Shown piece by piece: positions 16,557 to 25,225 of a DNA stretch of 32,847 nt (position 1 is the first letter of the stretch; the number at the start of each line of letters is the position of its first letter). A model generated the notes under the pieces. That model worked only from the letters and a program-made list of their open reading frames with translations. It did no database searches and had not been told where the DNA came from. Both the position numbers and the translations under genes were made by a program. This DNA comes from SLQH01 sp964612995 (GTDB lineage: Bacteria > Planctomycetota > UBA11346): the NCBI GenBank assembly GCA_964612995.1, contig CAZTGE010000036.1, forward strand, positions 1 to 32,847. The letters are read 5' to 3'.

Positions 16557-18233
16557 TCAGGAGTCGGCGTCGACAACGACACCCGGTTCGACAAAACTGT
16601 TCACCGGCAGGATCACCAGCCGGCCGGGGCGGATCTCGACCCGCGCCGGCGTGAGCGTGCCGGCCGGCGTGCAGACCTGCACTGTATACGTGCCAGCGGG
16701 CAGGTCGAGCAGAGCGGTCTCGGTGCGCGCGGGCAGGGTGGTCCAGCAGCGGGTGTCGGCGACCTCGCTCAACCGTGCGGTCAGACCACCGAAGAGGTTG
16801 GTCAGGAACGCACCACCCTTGTTGCCGTCTTTGGCCTGCTCCCGGGCCGCGACCACGAAGGGCAGGTTCTTGGCCACCACCCGGGCCAGCGCCCGCACCA
16901 CATAGCGGGGCAGGTTCTCATAGAGGGTGGCACGGGCGAAGGCGTCGAGGTCGCTGGCGATCACGCAGCGGCGTTCGGTGGAGGAGCCGTTTTCGGCCAC
17001 ACAGACCACCCTGGCCGGCTCGGGCGCACGCCGATCGGGCTCGTGGGCGGGGATGGCGATACCGAGGATGTTGAGCCCGCCGGGGGCGAGTATCTTGGCC
17101 AGACCGTCGGGCACCGGGAAGCCGCCGAGGGTCTCGTTGATGGTCGCCCAACCGGGCCCGTTGGCCCAGAAGACGAATCCACCGTAGATCACGGCATCGG
17201 GATTGCGACGGCGGATCCTGGCGGCGCTCGGATTGCTGATCGCCATCAGGTTGATGTCGAGCGTCCAGCGTCTGGCGGCGAAATCGGCGTGGTTGACCAA
17301 CAGCAGGCTGCCGTGGCCCTCCGGCAGCTCGCGCACCTGTTCTGCCGCCGGGCCGAGCTCGGCGAGAAAGCGCTCGTGGACCTCGCTGTCGTAGGCCGCG
17401 CACGCCCGGGCCCCGAGCACGGCCAGCGCCGGCGGGAGCGTGTCGACCTCGTAGCGCAGCTTGCGCCGGCCGCGCAGGCTCTCGCGCTGTTCGCGATAGC
17501 CCTGCACCGCGCGCTGGAATTGCGCCACCGCGCCCTGCAGCTCGGTTCCATCGCGATGCGGATTGGCCAGGACGACCGCGCCGCAGATCAGCCGCACGAA
17601 GGGATCCTCGCGGTAGGCCTGGTCGCCCTCGGCATTCTGGACCACATGACGCAGGGTCGATTCGGTCGCCCCGCGCATGACATTGGTGGCGTTCTGGTAA
17701 GCAGCGAGCGGATCGACACCATCGCTCCCGGTCTCCACTGGCGCGAGAGCCGGCACATTCCCGCCACCGGCGAGGATCACGCTGCCGTCTGCGATCTGCG
17801 CCTGCTGGAGAAAAGCGAGACCGCGGAGGTACTGGGCGAACACGTTCTCGTAATGCTCGCCATCGTAAGGCCGGACGGTCTCGTTGGCCACGCTCGAAGA
17901 CGCGACCACCCGGGAGAGGTGCTTCGAGCGATGGGTCTCCGCCTGCTGCCCGCTACGGCGCAGGAAGCTCTCGGCCTCGGCGTACCGCGCATCCATGAAG
18001 GCGATCGCGCCGCGTTCCATGCTCCACAGGATGCCGTGTTTCTCCTGCCCGGCACCGGAGCCGTCGGGCAGGCACTTGTAGATGTCGTCGATGGTCGCCT
18101 CGGCCGCGGCGTAGTTGCCCGCGACCACGTCTTCGAGCGCCTGGGTCTTGGCCTCCTCGGTGCGCCGTTGGCCGCAACCTCCGGCCAGCAAGGGGCCGAG
18201 AAGGATGATCGCGACAGACGCGCGCAGGCCCAT
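16557..18233 (-). CDS. COG3014-like lipoprotein
   Basis: A 558-residue lipoprotein, first gene of the envelope operon. Signal MGLRASVAIILLGPLLAGGC has lipobox LAGGC (C20). The N-terminal half is helical and TPR-like (NYAAAEATIDDIYKCL, MERGAIAFMDARYAEAESFL). The middle holds segments seen in COG3014 proteins: DPFVRLICGAVVLAN, an HGSLLLVNHADFA strand and PRYVVRALARVVAK. The C-terminus is beta-rich (LPAGTYTVQVCTPAG, GRLVILPVNSF), as expected of a surface-exposed sandwich. COG3014 genes are known to me as neighbours of LpoB and LPP20-type genes in proteobacteria, so the order here is a conserved one with a kinase added. No biochemical role is known. Start ATG 18233 has AGGAG and lies 55 bases from a good promoter. 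Confidence 0.78.
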   Translation of the reverse strand: MGLRASVAIILLGPLLAGGCGQRRTEEAKTQALEDVVAGNYAAAEATIDDIYKCLPDGSGAGQEKHGILWSMERGAIAFMDARYAEAESFLRRSGQQAETHRSKHLSRVVASSSVANETVRPYDGEHYENVFAQYLRGLAFLQQAQIADGSVILAGGGNVPALAPVETGSDGVDPLAAYQNATNVMRGATESTLRHVVQNAEGDQAYREDPFVRLICGAVVLANPHRDGTELQGAVAQFQRAVQGYREQRESLRGRRKLRYEVDTLPPALAVLGARACAAYDSEVHERFLAELGPAAEQVRELPEGHGSLLLVNHADFAARRWTLDINLMAISNPSAARIRRRNPDAVIYGGFVFWANGPGWATINETLGGFPVPDGLAKILAPGGLNILGIAIPAHEPDRRAPEPARVVCVAENGSSTERRCVIASDLDAFARATLYENLPRYVVRALARVVAKNLPFVVAAREQAKDGNKGGAFLTNLFGGLTARLSEVADTRCWTTLPARTETALLDLPAGTYTVQVCTPAGTLTPARVEIRPGRLVILPVNSFVEPGVVVDADS

Positions 18234-18295
18234 GGGCGGAACTCCTGTTCACCGGCTTGGCCATCTGTCGACCAAGCTCGTAGGATCGGAAGCAG

Positions 18296-18324
18296 AGGAT
18301 AGTCTCCCTCCTTTGCGGATGCAA
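18296..18324 (-). promoter_or_regulatory. Sigma70-like promoter of the lipoprotein-kinase operon
   Basis: On the minus strand TTGCAT (18324-18319) and TATCCT (18301-18296) are separated by exactly 17 bases. Both boxes match the housekeeping consensus well, and they stand out from the GC-rich background. The predicted start of transcription near 18289 gives a leader of about 55 bases before the COG3014-like gene, with no other gene in between. Confidence 0.55.
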
Positions 18325-18385
18325 CGGTCGAGAGCAAGAGCGCGCTTTCCTTTTGCCCCTCTGCCGCCACGCCGACACTCGTGCC

Positions 18386-18877
18386 ATGCGTCGCATCTCC
18401 CACATTGTCCTTCTCGCGCTGTGCGCGTGCGCCATCGGCTGTGGCCGCCGCTACGGCGATCCCGAGGGCACCCCCGTCACCTTCGATGTCCAGCTGGACC
18501 GCGAGTTCGTACGCACGATGCACAACCGTCAGGGCCGCGTGCGCATGGGCATGGCAGTGCGCGGCGGATCCGGCGGGCTCACAGTCGGCCCGCGCCTGGG
18601 CATCGGCTTCGCCAGCACCAAGGTCCATCTGCTCGCGGGCAAGAACGTGGGCAGCGGCCGGTTGTTCCAGCAGGCGCTGCACTGGGGCCAGAACCAGTTC
18701 GTCGTCCCGATCAACCAGGGCCGCGAGGTGGTCTTCACCATCGACGCCAGCGGCGGCCGTAGTGGCTGGGAGGGCATCGGCAGCGTGACCATCACCGGGA
18801 ATCGCCCCCTGGTCTCGCTCGATCTCGATGGGGATGGAGCCACCATCGACTTCCAGCCCGAAGGAGCCGCGCCCTGA
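18386..18877 (+). CDS. Small lipoprotein of unknown function
   Basis: A 163-residue protein with a short lipoprotein signal, MRRISHIVLLALCACAIGC (lipobox AIGC, C19). The mature part is glycine-rich and beta-rich (MAVRGGSGGLTVGPRLGIG, HWGQNQFVVPINQGREVVFT) and ends with an acidic LDLDGDGATIDFQPEG stretch that could bind calcium. I do not recognise the family. I prefer ATG 18386 to the in-frame ATG 18353 because it begins a proper signal sequence. It is divergent from the envelope operon, with 152 bases between starts, and its TGA overlaps the CTG start of the next gene, so the two are probably made together. Confidence 0.72.
   Translation: MRRISHIVLLALCACAIGCGRRYGDPEGTPVTFDVQLDREFVRTMHNRQGRVRMGMAVRGGSGGLTVGPRLGIGFASTKVHLLAGKNVGSGRLFQQALHWGQNQFVVPINQGREVVFTIDASGGRSGWEGIGSVTITGNRPLVSLDLDGDGATIDFQPEGAAP
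18861..18866 (+). promoter_or_regulatory. Ribosome binding site deciding a CTG start
   Basis: AAGGAG at 18861-18866 is followed after seven bases by CTG at 18874. No ATG, GTG or TTG lies at a fitting distance in any frame that continues; the first in-frame ATG is 114 bases further on. This site is the main reason for placing the next gene's start at CTG. Confidence 0.65.
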
Positions 18878-19494
18878 GCCGTCGCCGTCCGCGTCGCGCC
18901 GTCCTGCCGCTGATCCTCGTTCCCGCCGCGCTGCTGTTCGTCGCGCTGCTGGGCGCGCTCTCGCACGACCTCGCGCTCCAGCAGCGCATGGTCCACCTGG
19001 CGAACGACTTCCGGAACCACCGCACGCTGACCCAGGCCCGCTTGGAGGCCGCGATGCACCAGCGCGAGCTCCTGCTGCGCGAATCGGAGGACCTGATCGA
19101 GGATTTCGCCGCCTGGCGCGAGCGGTTCGCCGGGCTCGACGAAACCGGACTCGCCCGCGCCCGGCCGCTGCTCGAGCGGCTCGAACAGATCCCGGCGCGG
19201 TGGGCCGACTCCCTCCACGGCTATCTCGCCCGGTGCCTGCCCCGGATCGCCACCGCCGACACCGCGTTGAGCCCGGAGGACCATGCCCAGGTCCTCGCCT
19301 GCCTCGACGCCTGGCAGCAGGCGCAGGAACAGGCCCTGCGCACGCAGCTCGAGAACCTGGGCGCTGCGGTCCACGAGACCAAGCAGACCCATATCGCCGG
19401 CAGCGAACGGCTCGCCGAACGCCTGGACGCCATGGAGCACCAGCTGCTGCTGCTCGGCCGTCCCGCGCGCGCCCAGCTGTCCGACGCGAACTGA
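18874..19494 (+). CDS. Membrane-anchored coiled-coil protein, probable CTG start
   Basis: With the CTG start at 18874 this is a 206-residue protein. It opens with a basic stretch (SRRRPRRA) and one strong transmembrane helix (VLPLILVPAALLFVALLGAL), then a long charged helical region: LTQARLEAAMHQRELLLRES, ARPLLERLEQIPARW and ERLAERLDAMEHQLLLLGRP, very likely coiled coil. Orientation should be N-in by the positive-inside rule. Starting at the first in-frame ATG (18988) would remove the membrane helix and leave no ribosome site. CTG overlaps the preceding TGA as CTGA, mirroring the ATGA couplings elsewhere in the window. No family is recognised; the architecture suggests a structural or scaffolding protein working with the lipoprotein upstream. 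Confidence 0.7.
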   Translation: MSRRRPRRAVLPLILVPAALLFVALLGALSHDLALQQRMVHLANDFRNHRTLTQARLEAAMHQRELLLRESEDLIEDFAAWRERFAGLDETGLARARPLLERLEQIPARWADSLHGYLARCLPRIATADTALSPEDHAQVLACLDAWQQAQEQALRTQLENLGAAVHETKQTHIAGSERLAERLDAMEHQLLLLGRPARAQLSDAN

Positions 19495-19576
19495 CCCCGC
19501 CGCGAGCGACCAGGGCCGCGCACACCGGGCTTGTCATACCGCGGGCCCGACCAGCATGAGCTGCGAGGAGGTCGCG

Positions 19577-20416
19577 ATGCTCACCAGCAGTTTCATCTTC
19601 GCCAACGGGGTCACCGAGGAGATGGAACGCGCCATCTGGGGCCGTGGGGTGACCGATTGGCAGGTACTGCGCAAACACCCGGGCGAGGCGGCCGAAGCCA
19701 TCGGCGCGGCGCGCGCGCAGAAACTGGTCGCGGCGGTCGCCGAAGCCGAACAGGCCCTCGCCAACGCCGACGCCGGCTGGTTCCGCCGCAACTGGCCCGA
19801 GAAGGAATCCTGGCGCCTGTGGCGCGGCTGGTGTCAGGCCCACGAGGTCGCGTTGGTCGACATCGAGACCACCGGCCGCACGCCGGGCTACGACCAGATC
19901 ACCGTGATCGGGCTCAGCGACGGCACCACCGAGCGTGCCTTCATCGCCGAACGTCCGCTGCCGGGAGACGACCCGCTCGACGCTTTCCCCGAGGCGATCA
20001 AGACCTGCAAGCTGCTGGTGACCTTCAACGGCATCGGCTTCGATGTCCTCTTCATCGAGAAGCACTTCCGCCAGCGCAACTTCCACTTTGACATGCCGCA
20101 CATCGACCTGCTGTGGCCGGCGCGCAGCCTCGGCCTGACCGGTGGGCTCAAGGACATGGAACGCCAGATCGGGATCGCGCGCGCCGACGACATCCAGGAC
20201 ATGCGTGGCAACGAGGCGATCACCCTCTGGGGCGCCTGGCGTGGCGGCGACCGCTCCGCCTACGAGCGGCTGGTGACCTACTGCAAGGCCGACTGCACCA
20301 ACCTCAAGGATTTCGCCGATCACGTCTACGAGCGCATGTGGGCCAGAGCTTACGCCCCCTATGCCAAGGACATCGACCTCGACACGGCGATGGGCGAACA
20401 ACTCAGCCTGTTCTGA
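19577..20416 (+). CDS. YprB-like DEDD-family 3'-5' exonuclease
   Basis: A 279-residue cytoplasmic protein with a ribonuclease-H-like exonuclease fold of the YprB type. Exo I is VDIETTG (D95, E97), Exo II is VTFNGIGFDVLFIE (N151, D156), and Exo III is VTYCKADCTNL (Y235, D239), giving the DEDDy set of four acidic metal ligands. DMPHIDLLWPARSLGLTGGL before Exo III is typical of the group. The first 90 residues are a helical region with RGVTDWQVLRKHP. Nucleic-acid trimming is expected, but substrate and partner are unknown. ATG 19577 has GAGGAG upstream. It is 82 bases after the coiled-coil gene and is followed by a hairpin, so it may be the last gene of that short operon. Confidence 0.83.
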   Translation: MLTSSFIFANGVTEEMERAIWGRGVTDWQVLRKHPGEAAEAIGAARAQKLVAAVAEAEQALANADAGWFRRNWPEKESWRLWRGWCQAHEVALVDIETTGRTPGYDQITVIGLSDGTTERAFIAERPLPGDDPLDAFPEAIKTCKLLVTFNGIGFDVLFIEKHFRQRNFHFDMPHIDLLWPARSLGLTGGLKDMERQIGIARADDIQDMRGNEAITLWGAWRGGDRSAYERLVTYCKADCTNLKDFADHVYERMWARAYAPYAKDIDLDTAMGEQLSLF

Positions 20417-20425
20417 GGCACCGCC

Positions 20426-20446
20426 GCCCGGGTGGCCCACCGGGCC
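20426..20446 (+). terminator. Hairpin after the exonuclease gene
   Basis: GCCCGG plus a continued arm (20426-20434) pairs with 20438-20445 (CACCGGGC region), with one bulged G, ten bases beyond the exonuclease stop. There is no T tract. It sits at a boundary between two apparent transcription units, which supports a terminator role weakly. Confidence 0.3.
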
Positions 20447-20482
20447 TTGCGAGTTCCACGCGGCGCGTGAAGCTGGGCCGCC

Positions 20483-21246
<764 letters not shown>

Positions 21247-21250
<4 letters not shown>

Positions 21251-23457
21251 GCGCCGGCTCCGTACTCAGGCAGACCTGGGCCCTCACCCGGGCCGAATGG
21301 TTGCGCCAGCTCACTGGTCCGATCTGGGCCGTCCTGCTGGTGCTGTGGACCCTGGTCTGCGCCCTGTTCTTCAGCCGGGTGATCCAGCACGCCAGCGCCG
21401 TCGCCCTGCCGGCCGGCGAGACGCCGGTGACCTGGTTCTTCCGCGCCTCGCCCGAGATGCTCTCGCTGCTGCTGGTGGTGTTCATCCCCCAGCTGACGAT
21501 GGAGGCGGTCGCCGGCCGTCGCGAACGCGGCCGGCTCGAACACCTCGAAGCTGCCGGCACCCGCCGCGGCGCGCTGCTGCTCGCCGCCTTCACCGCCACC
21601 TGCTCGATGCTGCTGTTGTTGCTGATCCCGCCGCTGGTGATCCATGTCGTACTCGCCAGCAAGGGCGACGCCGACTTCGGCCGCACCCTCGGCGGCATCC
21701 TGGCGATCTACCTCGAAGCCTGCGCCGTCGCCGCCCTCGGGCTGTGCGCCAGCTGCTGGGCGCCACGTCGGGTCTCGGCCAGCCTGATCGCCCTCGCCTG
21801 CGGCATCGTGTGGTGGATCCTCAGCGTCTACGGCTATTATGCCGATCACCTCGCCGGCGGACGCAGCGATCCGGCCGCCGAACCGGCCTGGTGGACGGCG
21901 CTGAGCCTGCAATACCCGATCCGCGAGTTCGCCTCCGGGCTGGTCGACTGGCGCACGCTCGGCACCTACCTCGTGCTCATCGCCGGGTTGCTCGCGCTCG
22001 GCCGCATCGGTCTGCACTGGCACGTTCGCCGGCTGGCCCGCGCGGCCGGTCTGGTGGCCACGGTGGTCCTCATCACCGGCCTGCTGCGACTGCAACAGGA
22101 AGCCGACAGCACCTGGGACCTGACCTGGCGCTCGTTGCACTCCATCAGCCCGGCCACCGTCGAAGCGCTCGACACGCTCGATACCACCCGGGCTCCGCTG
22201 CACGCCACGCTGCTCGAGAGCCCGGCGATGGGCGGCGATCCGGTCGACGGCGCATTGCTCGCAGCCACGCGCAGCTTCCTGCGCGCCACGCGCTCGCACG
22301 CCGTACGCACACGCAGCCTCGACCCCGGGCTCGAACCCCAGGCGGCGCGGGCCCTGTGCCGGGAGCTGCATCTCTCGGCCGCAGACCTCGAGCACCCGGT
22401 GGTGATCTTGCGCCATGCCGAGCGCACCGAGGTGCTGCGCGCCAGGGATCTCGGTGTGATCGGGCGCAACTCCCAGGGCGAACGCGAACTGACGGCGATC
22501 CACGTCGAGTCCGCCTTCCTCAATGCGATCCACCGGCTCCAGAGCGGACGCACGACCACCGTGGCCTGGCTGCGCGGACCGACCTTCCGCGCGCTCGAGG
22601 CCCGGACCACGATCGAGCGCGACGAGGCGGTCGGCGCCTGGCGGCGCCATTTCGCCACCCTCGGCCTGAACATCGCGCCGCTCGAGCTCGAACGCCTTGG
22701 CGCCGGTCGCTTCGATCTGGTGGTCCTGCCCGGACCACGCGCCGATCTGCCCGCTCCCGCGATCGCCGCCCTGCGCGCCCATCTCGAACGTGGCGGAGCC
22801 GTGCTGCTGGCGCTCGATGGCCAGCGCTCGCAGCGGCTGCCGCTGCTGCGCGACCTGCTCGCGGCCTACGGCCTCGACTGGAGTCAGGGGCTGGTGCTGA
22901 CCGCACAGGGCTGGCACGACGAGCGCCCAGACCTGCAACCGGTGGTCCAGGTGCTGCCGCAGAACGAATCCGGCCCCGCCGGGCTCTGCGCGCGCGAAGC
23001 CCGGCCGCTGCACCTGCCCTACGCCGTACCGGTGCTGCCCGGCGAGGCACGCGACTCGCGCCAACAGGTCGACGGCGCCCTGCGCACCCCGCGCTCGGCA
23101 CACCTGATGCACGGCCGCAATCCGCCCCGTCGACTGCCCCGACCACAGTTGCTGTTGGGTACCAGCGCGCCGATCCCGGGCGCCGAGGGCCCGCGGATCG
23201 CGGTACTCGGATCGGTCGACGCCCTCGCCGACAGCTCCCTGGGTGTGGCCGGGAACCGGCTGTTGGCCACCGGCCTCGCACGCTGGCTCGCGCGACCACA
23301 GGATGCGCTGCTGCTGCCTCCGCGCGCGATCGAAGCCCGGCGCTACCATCTGAGCCCGGGCGAGCGCGGCTGGCTGCTCTGGGGCCTGTCGATCATCCTG
23401 CCGCTGGCCGCGACCGCCCTCGGCCTGAGCACCTGGTGGTGGAGACGCCACCGATGA
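21247..23457 (+). CDS. GldF-GldG fusion: ABC-2 permease joined to auxiliary domain
   Basis: A 736-residue protein. Residues 1-255 are an ABC-2 permease with about six membrane helices (IWAVLLVLWTLVCALFFSRV, LLLVVFIPQLTMEAVAGRRE, ALGRIGLHW), and match the GldF pattern including the RRERGRLEHLEAAG loop. A further helix (GLVATVVLITGLLRLQ) leads to a large extracytoplasmic GldG-type domain: LTWRSLHSISPATVEALDTL, FDLVVLPGPRADLP, LERGGAVLLALDGQ, closing with the C-terminal helix WLLWGLSIILPLAATALGL. In Bacteroidota GldF and GldG are separate proteins of a gliding-associated ABC transporter; outside that phylum the same pair, often with DUF4340 proteins, has an unknown substrate. Here both are one chain. 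No other gliding genes are in the window, so gliding should not be inferred. Confidence 0.87.
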
Positions 23458-23547
23458 CGGGGTCCTCACAGGTCGCAGTGAAGCGCTCGCACAACACACA
23501 TCGTAGACAGCAGGTCGGCCGACAGAGGAACGGTTTTCGGCGAAAAT

Positions 23548-23560
23548 GGCCCGCAGGGCC
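23548..23560. repeat. Short palindrome shared with the right end of the window
   Basis: GGCCCGCAGGGCC (5-bp stem, GCA loop) lies in the gap between the GldFG and DUF4340-like genes. The same 13 bases occur at 32758-32770 beside the second copy of the longer repeat, and in both places the short palindrome lies on the same relative side of it. This suggests that both belong to one composite element. Confidence 0.55.
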
Positions 23561-23600
23561 GCCGGAAACGCCAGCGCAGCTGGCGCGTGACGACCGAGGC

Positions 23601-23645
23601 CGTGGGGGTACGCGGCGAAGCCGCGAGGGGGCAGCGCCTCCTCTG
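23601..23645 (+). repeat. Dispersed palindromic repeat, copy A
   Basis: 45-base unit with 44 of 45 bases identical to the reverse complement of 32602-32646. It holds two adjacent hairpins: CGCGGCGAAGCCGCG (6-bp stem, GAA loop) and GGGGGCAGCGCC followed by TCC (one mismatch compared with copy B). It lies within a 202-base gap that splits an otherwise compact operon and ends just before the GAAGGA that serves as ribosome site for the next gene. Resembles REP-type extragenic palindromes. Confidence 0.85.
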
Positions 23646-23659
23646 AAGGAACGCCACCG

Positions 23660-25225
23660 ATGAGGCAGCACCGCGAATGGATCGAAGCCCTGGTCATGGG
23701 CCTGGCCGGTGGTCTGGTCTGGCTGGTGATCCTGCTGCTGCCGGATGCCGCCACCCGCGACCAGCGCACCCGCCTGCTGCCACCGCGCTTCCCCGCTTGC
23801 CGCGTGATCAGCCCCAGGCACAGCTACAGCCTGTTGTTCGATGCGCCGCAGCCGCTGCTGGGCGACACCGACCTGCAGGCGATCGGGCGCCTGCGCCCCA
23901 ACGAGGCCGAGGACATCGCCGCCGCGCTCACCAGCTGCCGCATCGTGCGGCGCATCCCGGCCGACGACTGGCGCGCGACCGGAGCGGAAGCCTACGGTCT
24001 CGACCGGCCGCTACGGCTGGAGATCCCGGGACTGAGTCCGATCGAGCTCGGCACCGGTGGCGGCGAGCACGGCTACGCCCGTGGCGAGTCCGGCGAGCTG
24101 CTGGTGCTCGCGCCCGATCCGGTGGCGGTGCTCGACCGGTCGCCGGAGGTCCTGCGCGCCATCACACTCGACCTGCCCCAGCCGATCCTCGGCGCCACGC
24201 ACAGCGCCGGCTGGCGCCTGCAGCGCGAGGCCGGGCGGTGGCAGCTGCACAGCGCAGACGACGACCCGGCGCGCTGGGCCGATGAGGACGTGGTCGCATC
24301 CTGGCTCGAGCACCTCTCCGCCATCAAGCCGCTCGGCTTCGGTCGCGACCCCCAGAGTCCTCCACGCCGGCGCCTGATCCTGCGCGGTGGCCCGACCGGT
24401 AGCGAGCGCAGCGTGATCCTGCACGACCACGGTCGCGGCCCCGGCGCGACCAGCCGGCTGATCGAGCGCGAGGAACGCATCGGCGACCACACCGTGCGCG
24501 AATTCCTGGTCTGCCAGCTGCCGGACGCGCGGTTCGCGCCGGCGCCGGCGGCCTTGATCTCATCGCAGCTGGTGCCACTCGATCCACGCGCCGCCGACCG
24601 CGTGCGCATCGGCAGACTGCTCTGCGAACGCGACAAGGGGCTCTGGAACATCCGCGGTATCGATGATGCCGATCACGAGGCAGTCGCGGACCTGCTCGCC
24701 GGGATCGCACGCATCGAGCGCGGCGAGGACCCCGGCCCCCAGGTCGACACGGCGCTGCTCGAGGTCTGGCACGGCCCGCACCATTTCGCGCTGCACCACC
24801 GCCACCCCGAACTGGTCGAGCGCCTCGCCGGGCTGAAGCTGCGCGACCTGCGCAGCCGGGCGCTGATCCCCGGACTGGGTACAGCCACCGTCACCGGGCT
24901 GGTGATCCAACCACGTGACGCCTTGCCCGAGTTCTACGACCGCGACCCGGAATCCGGCTGGCCCGAGGAATACGCCAAGGACATCACCCAGCTGCTCGAC
25001 GCATTGGGTGATGCGCGGGTGCACGCCTGGACCGACACCGTCGATCCGACAGCGGCGCCGGAACGGGTCTACGACTGTACCTTCATCGTCAGTCTCGAGA
25101 GCGGCGCGACCTACACCTTGCGGATGCTGCAGGACGGCACCGTGGCGATCCCCGAGCGCGGACTGACCGGCGAGCTCACCCCGGCCAGCCGGAAAGCGGT
25201 GATCGGAGCGCCCGATGACGACTGA
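23660..25225 (+). CDS. DUF4340-like membrane-anchored protein
   Basis: A 521-residue protein with a single N-terminal membrane helix (ALVMGLAGGLVWLVILLLP) and a large extracytoplasmic part rich in beta strands. It carries DUF4340-type features: EAYGLDRPLRLEI, a strand-turn repeat of the form GWRLQREAGRWQL, VVASWLEHLSAIKPLGF, and the LKLRDLRSRALIP segment, repeated in looser form through the chain. DUF4340 genes routinely follow GldG genes, and the protein is thought to be part of the same transporter assembly. Here the two are separated by 202 bases carrying a palindromic repeat. ATG 23660 has GAAGGA upstream. The stop overlaps the next gene by 11 bases. Assignment rests on motif layout and context. 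Confidence 0.7.
   Translation: MRQHREWIEALVMGLAGGLVWLVILLLPDAATRDQRTRLLPPRFPACRVISPRHSYSLLFDAPQPLLGDTDLQAIGRLRPNEAEDIAAALTSCRIVRRIPADDWRATGAEAYGLDRPLRLEIPGLSPIELGTGGGEHGYARGESGELLVLAPDPVAVLDRSPEVLRAITLDLPQPILGATHSAGWRLQREAGRWQLHSADDDPARWADEDVVASWLEHLSAIKPLGFGRDPQSPPRRRLILRGGPTGSERSVILHDHGRGPGATSRLIEREERIGDHTVREFLVCQLPDARFAPAPAALISSQLVPLDPRAADRVRIGRLLCERDKGLWNIRGIDDADHEAVADLLAGIARIERGEDPGPQVDTALLEVWHGPHHFALHHRHPELVERLAGLKLRDLRSRALIPGLGTATVTGLVIQPRDALPEFYDRDPESGWPEEYAKDITQLLDALGDARVHAWTDTVDPTAAPERVYDCTFIVSLESGATYTLRMLQDGTVAIPERGLTGELTPASRKAVIGAPDDD

Noticed and set aside
15882..18302. 806-codon open frame on the plus strand
   Set aside because: It is antisense to LpoB-like and COG3014-like genes whose lipoboxes, ribosome sites and spacing are all convincing.
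23521..23600. Small gene between GldFG and the DUF4340-like gene
   Set aside because: The open frame continues across from a shadow frame of GldFG, has no start with a ribosome site, and the region is explained by the repeat element.
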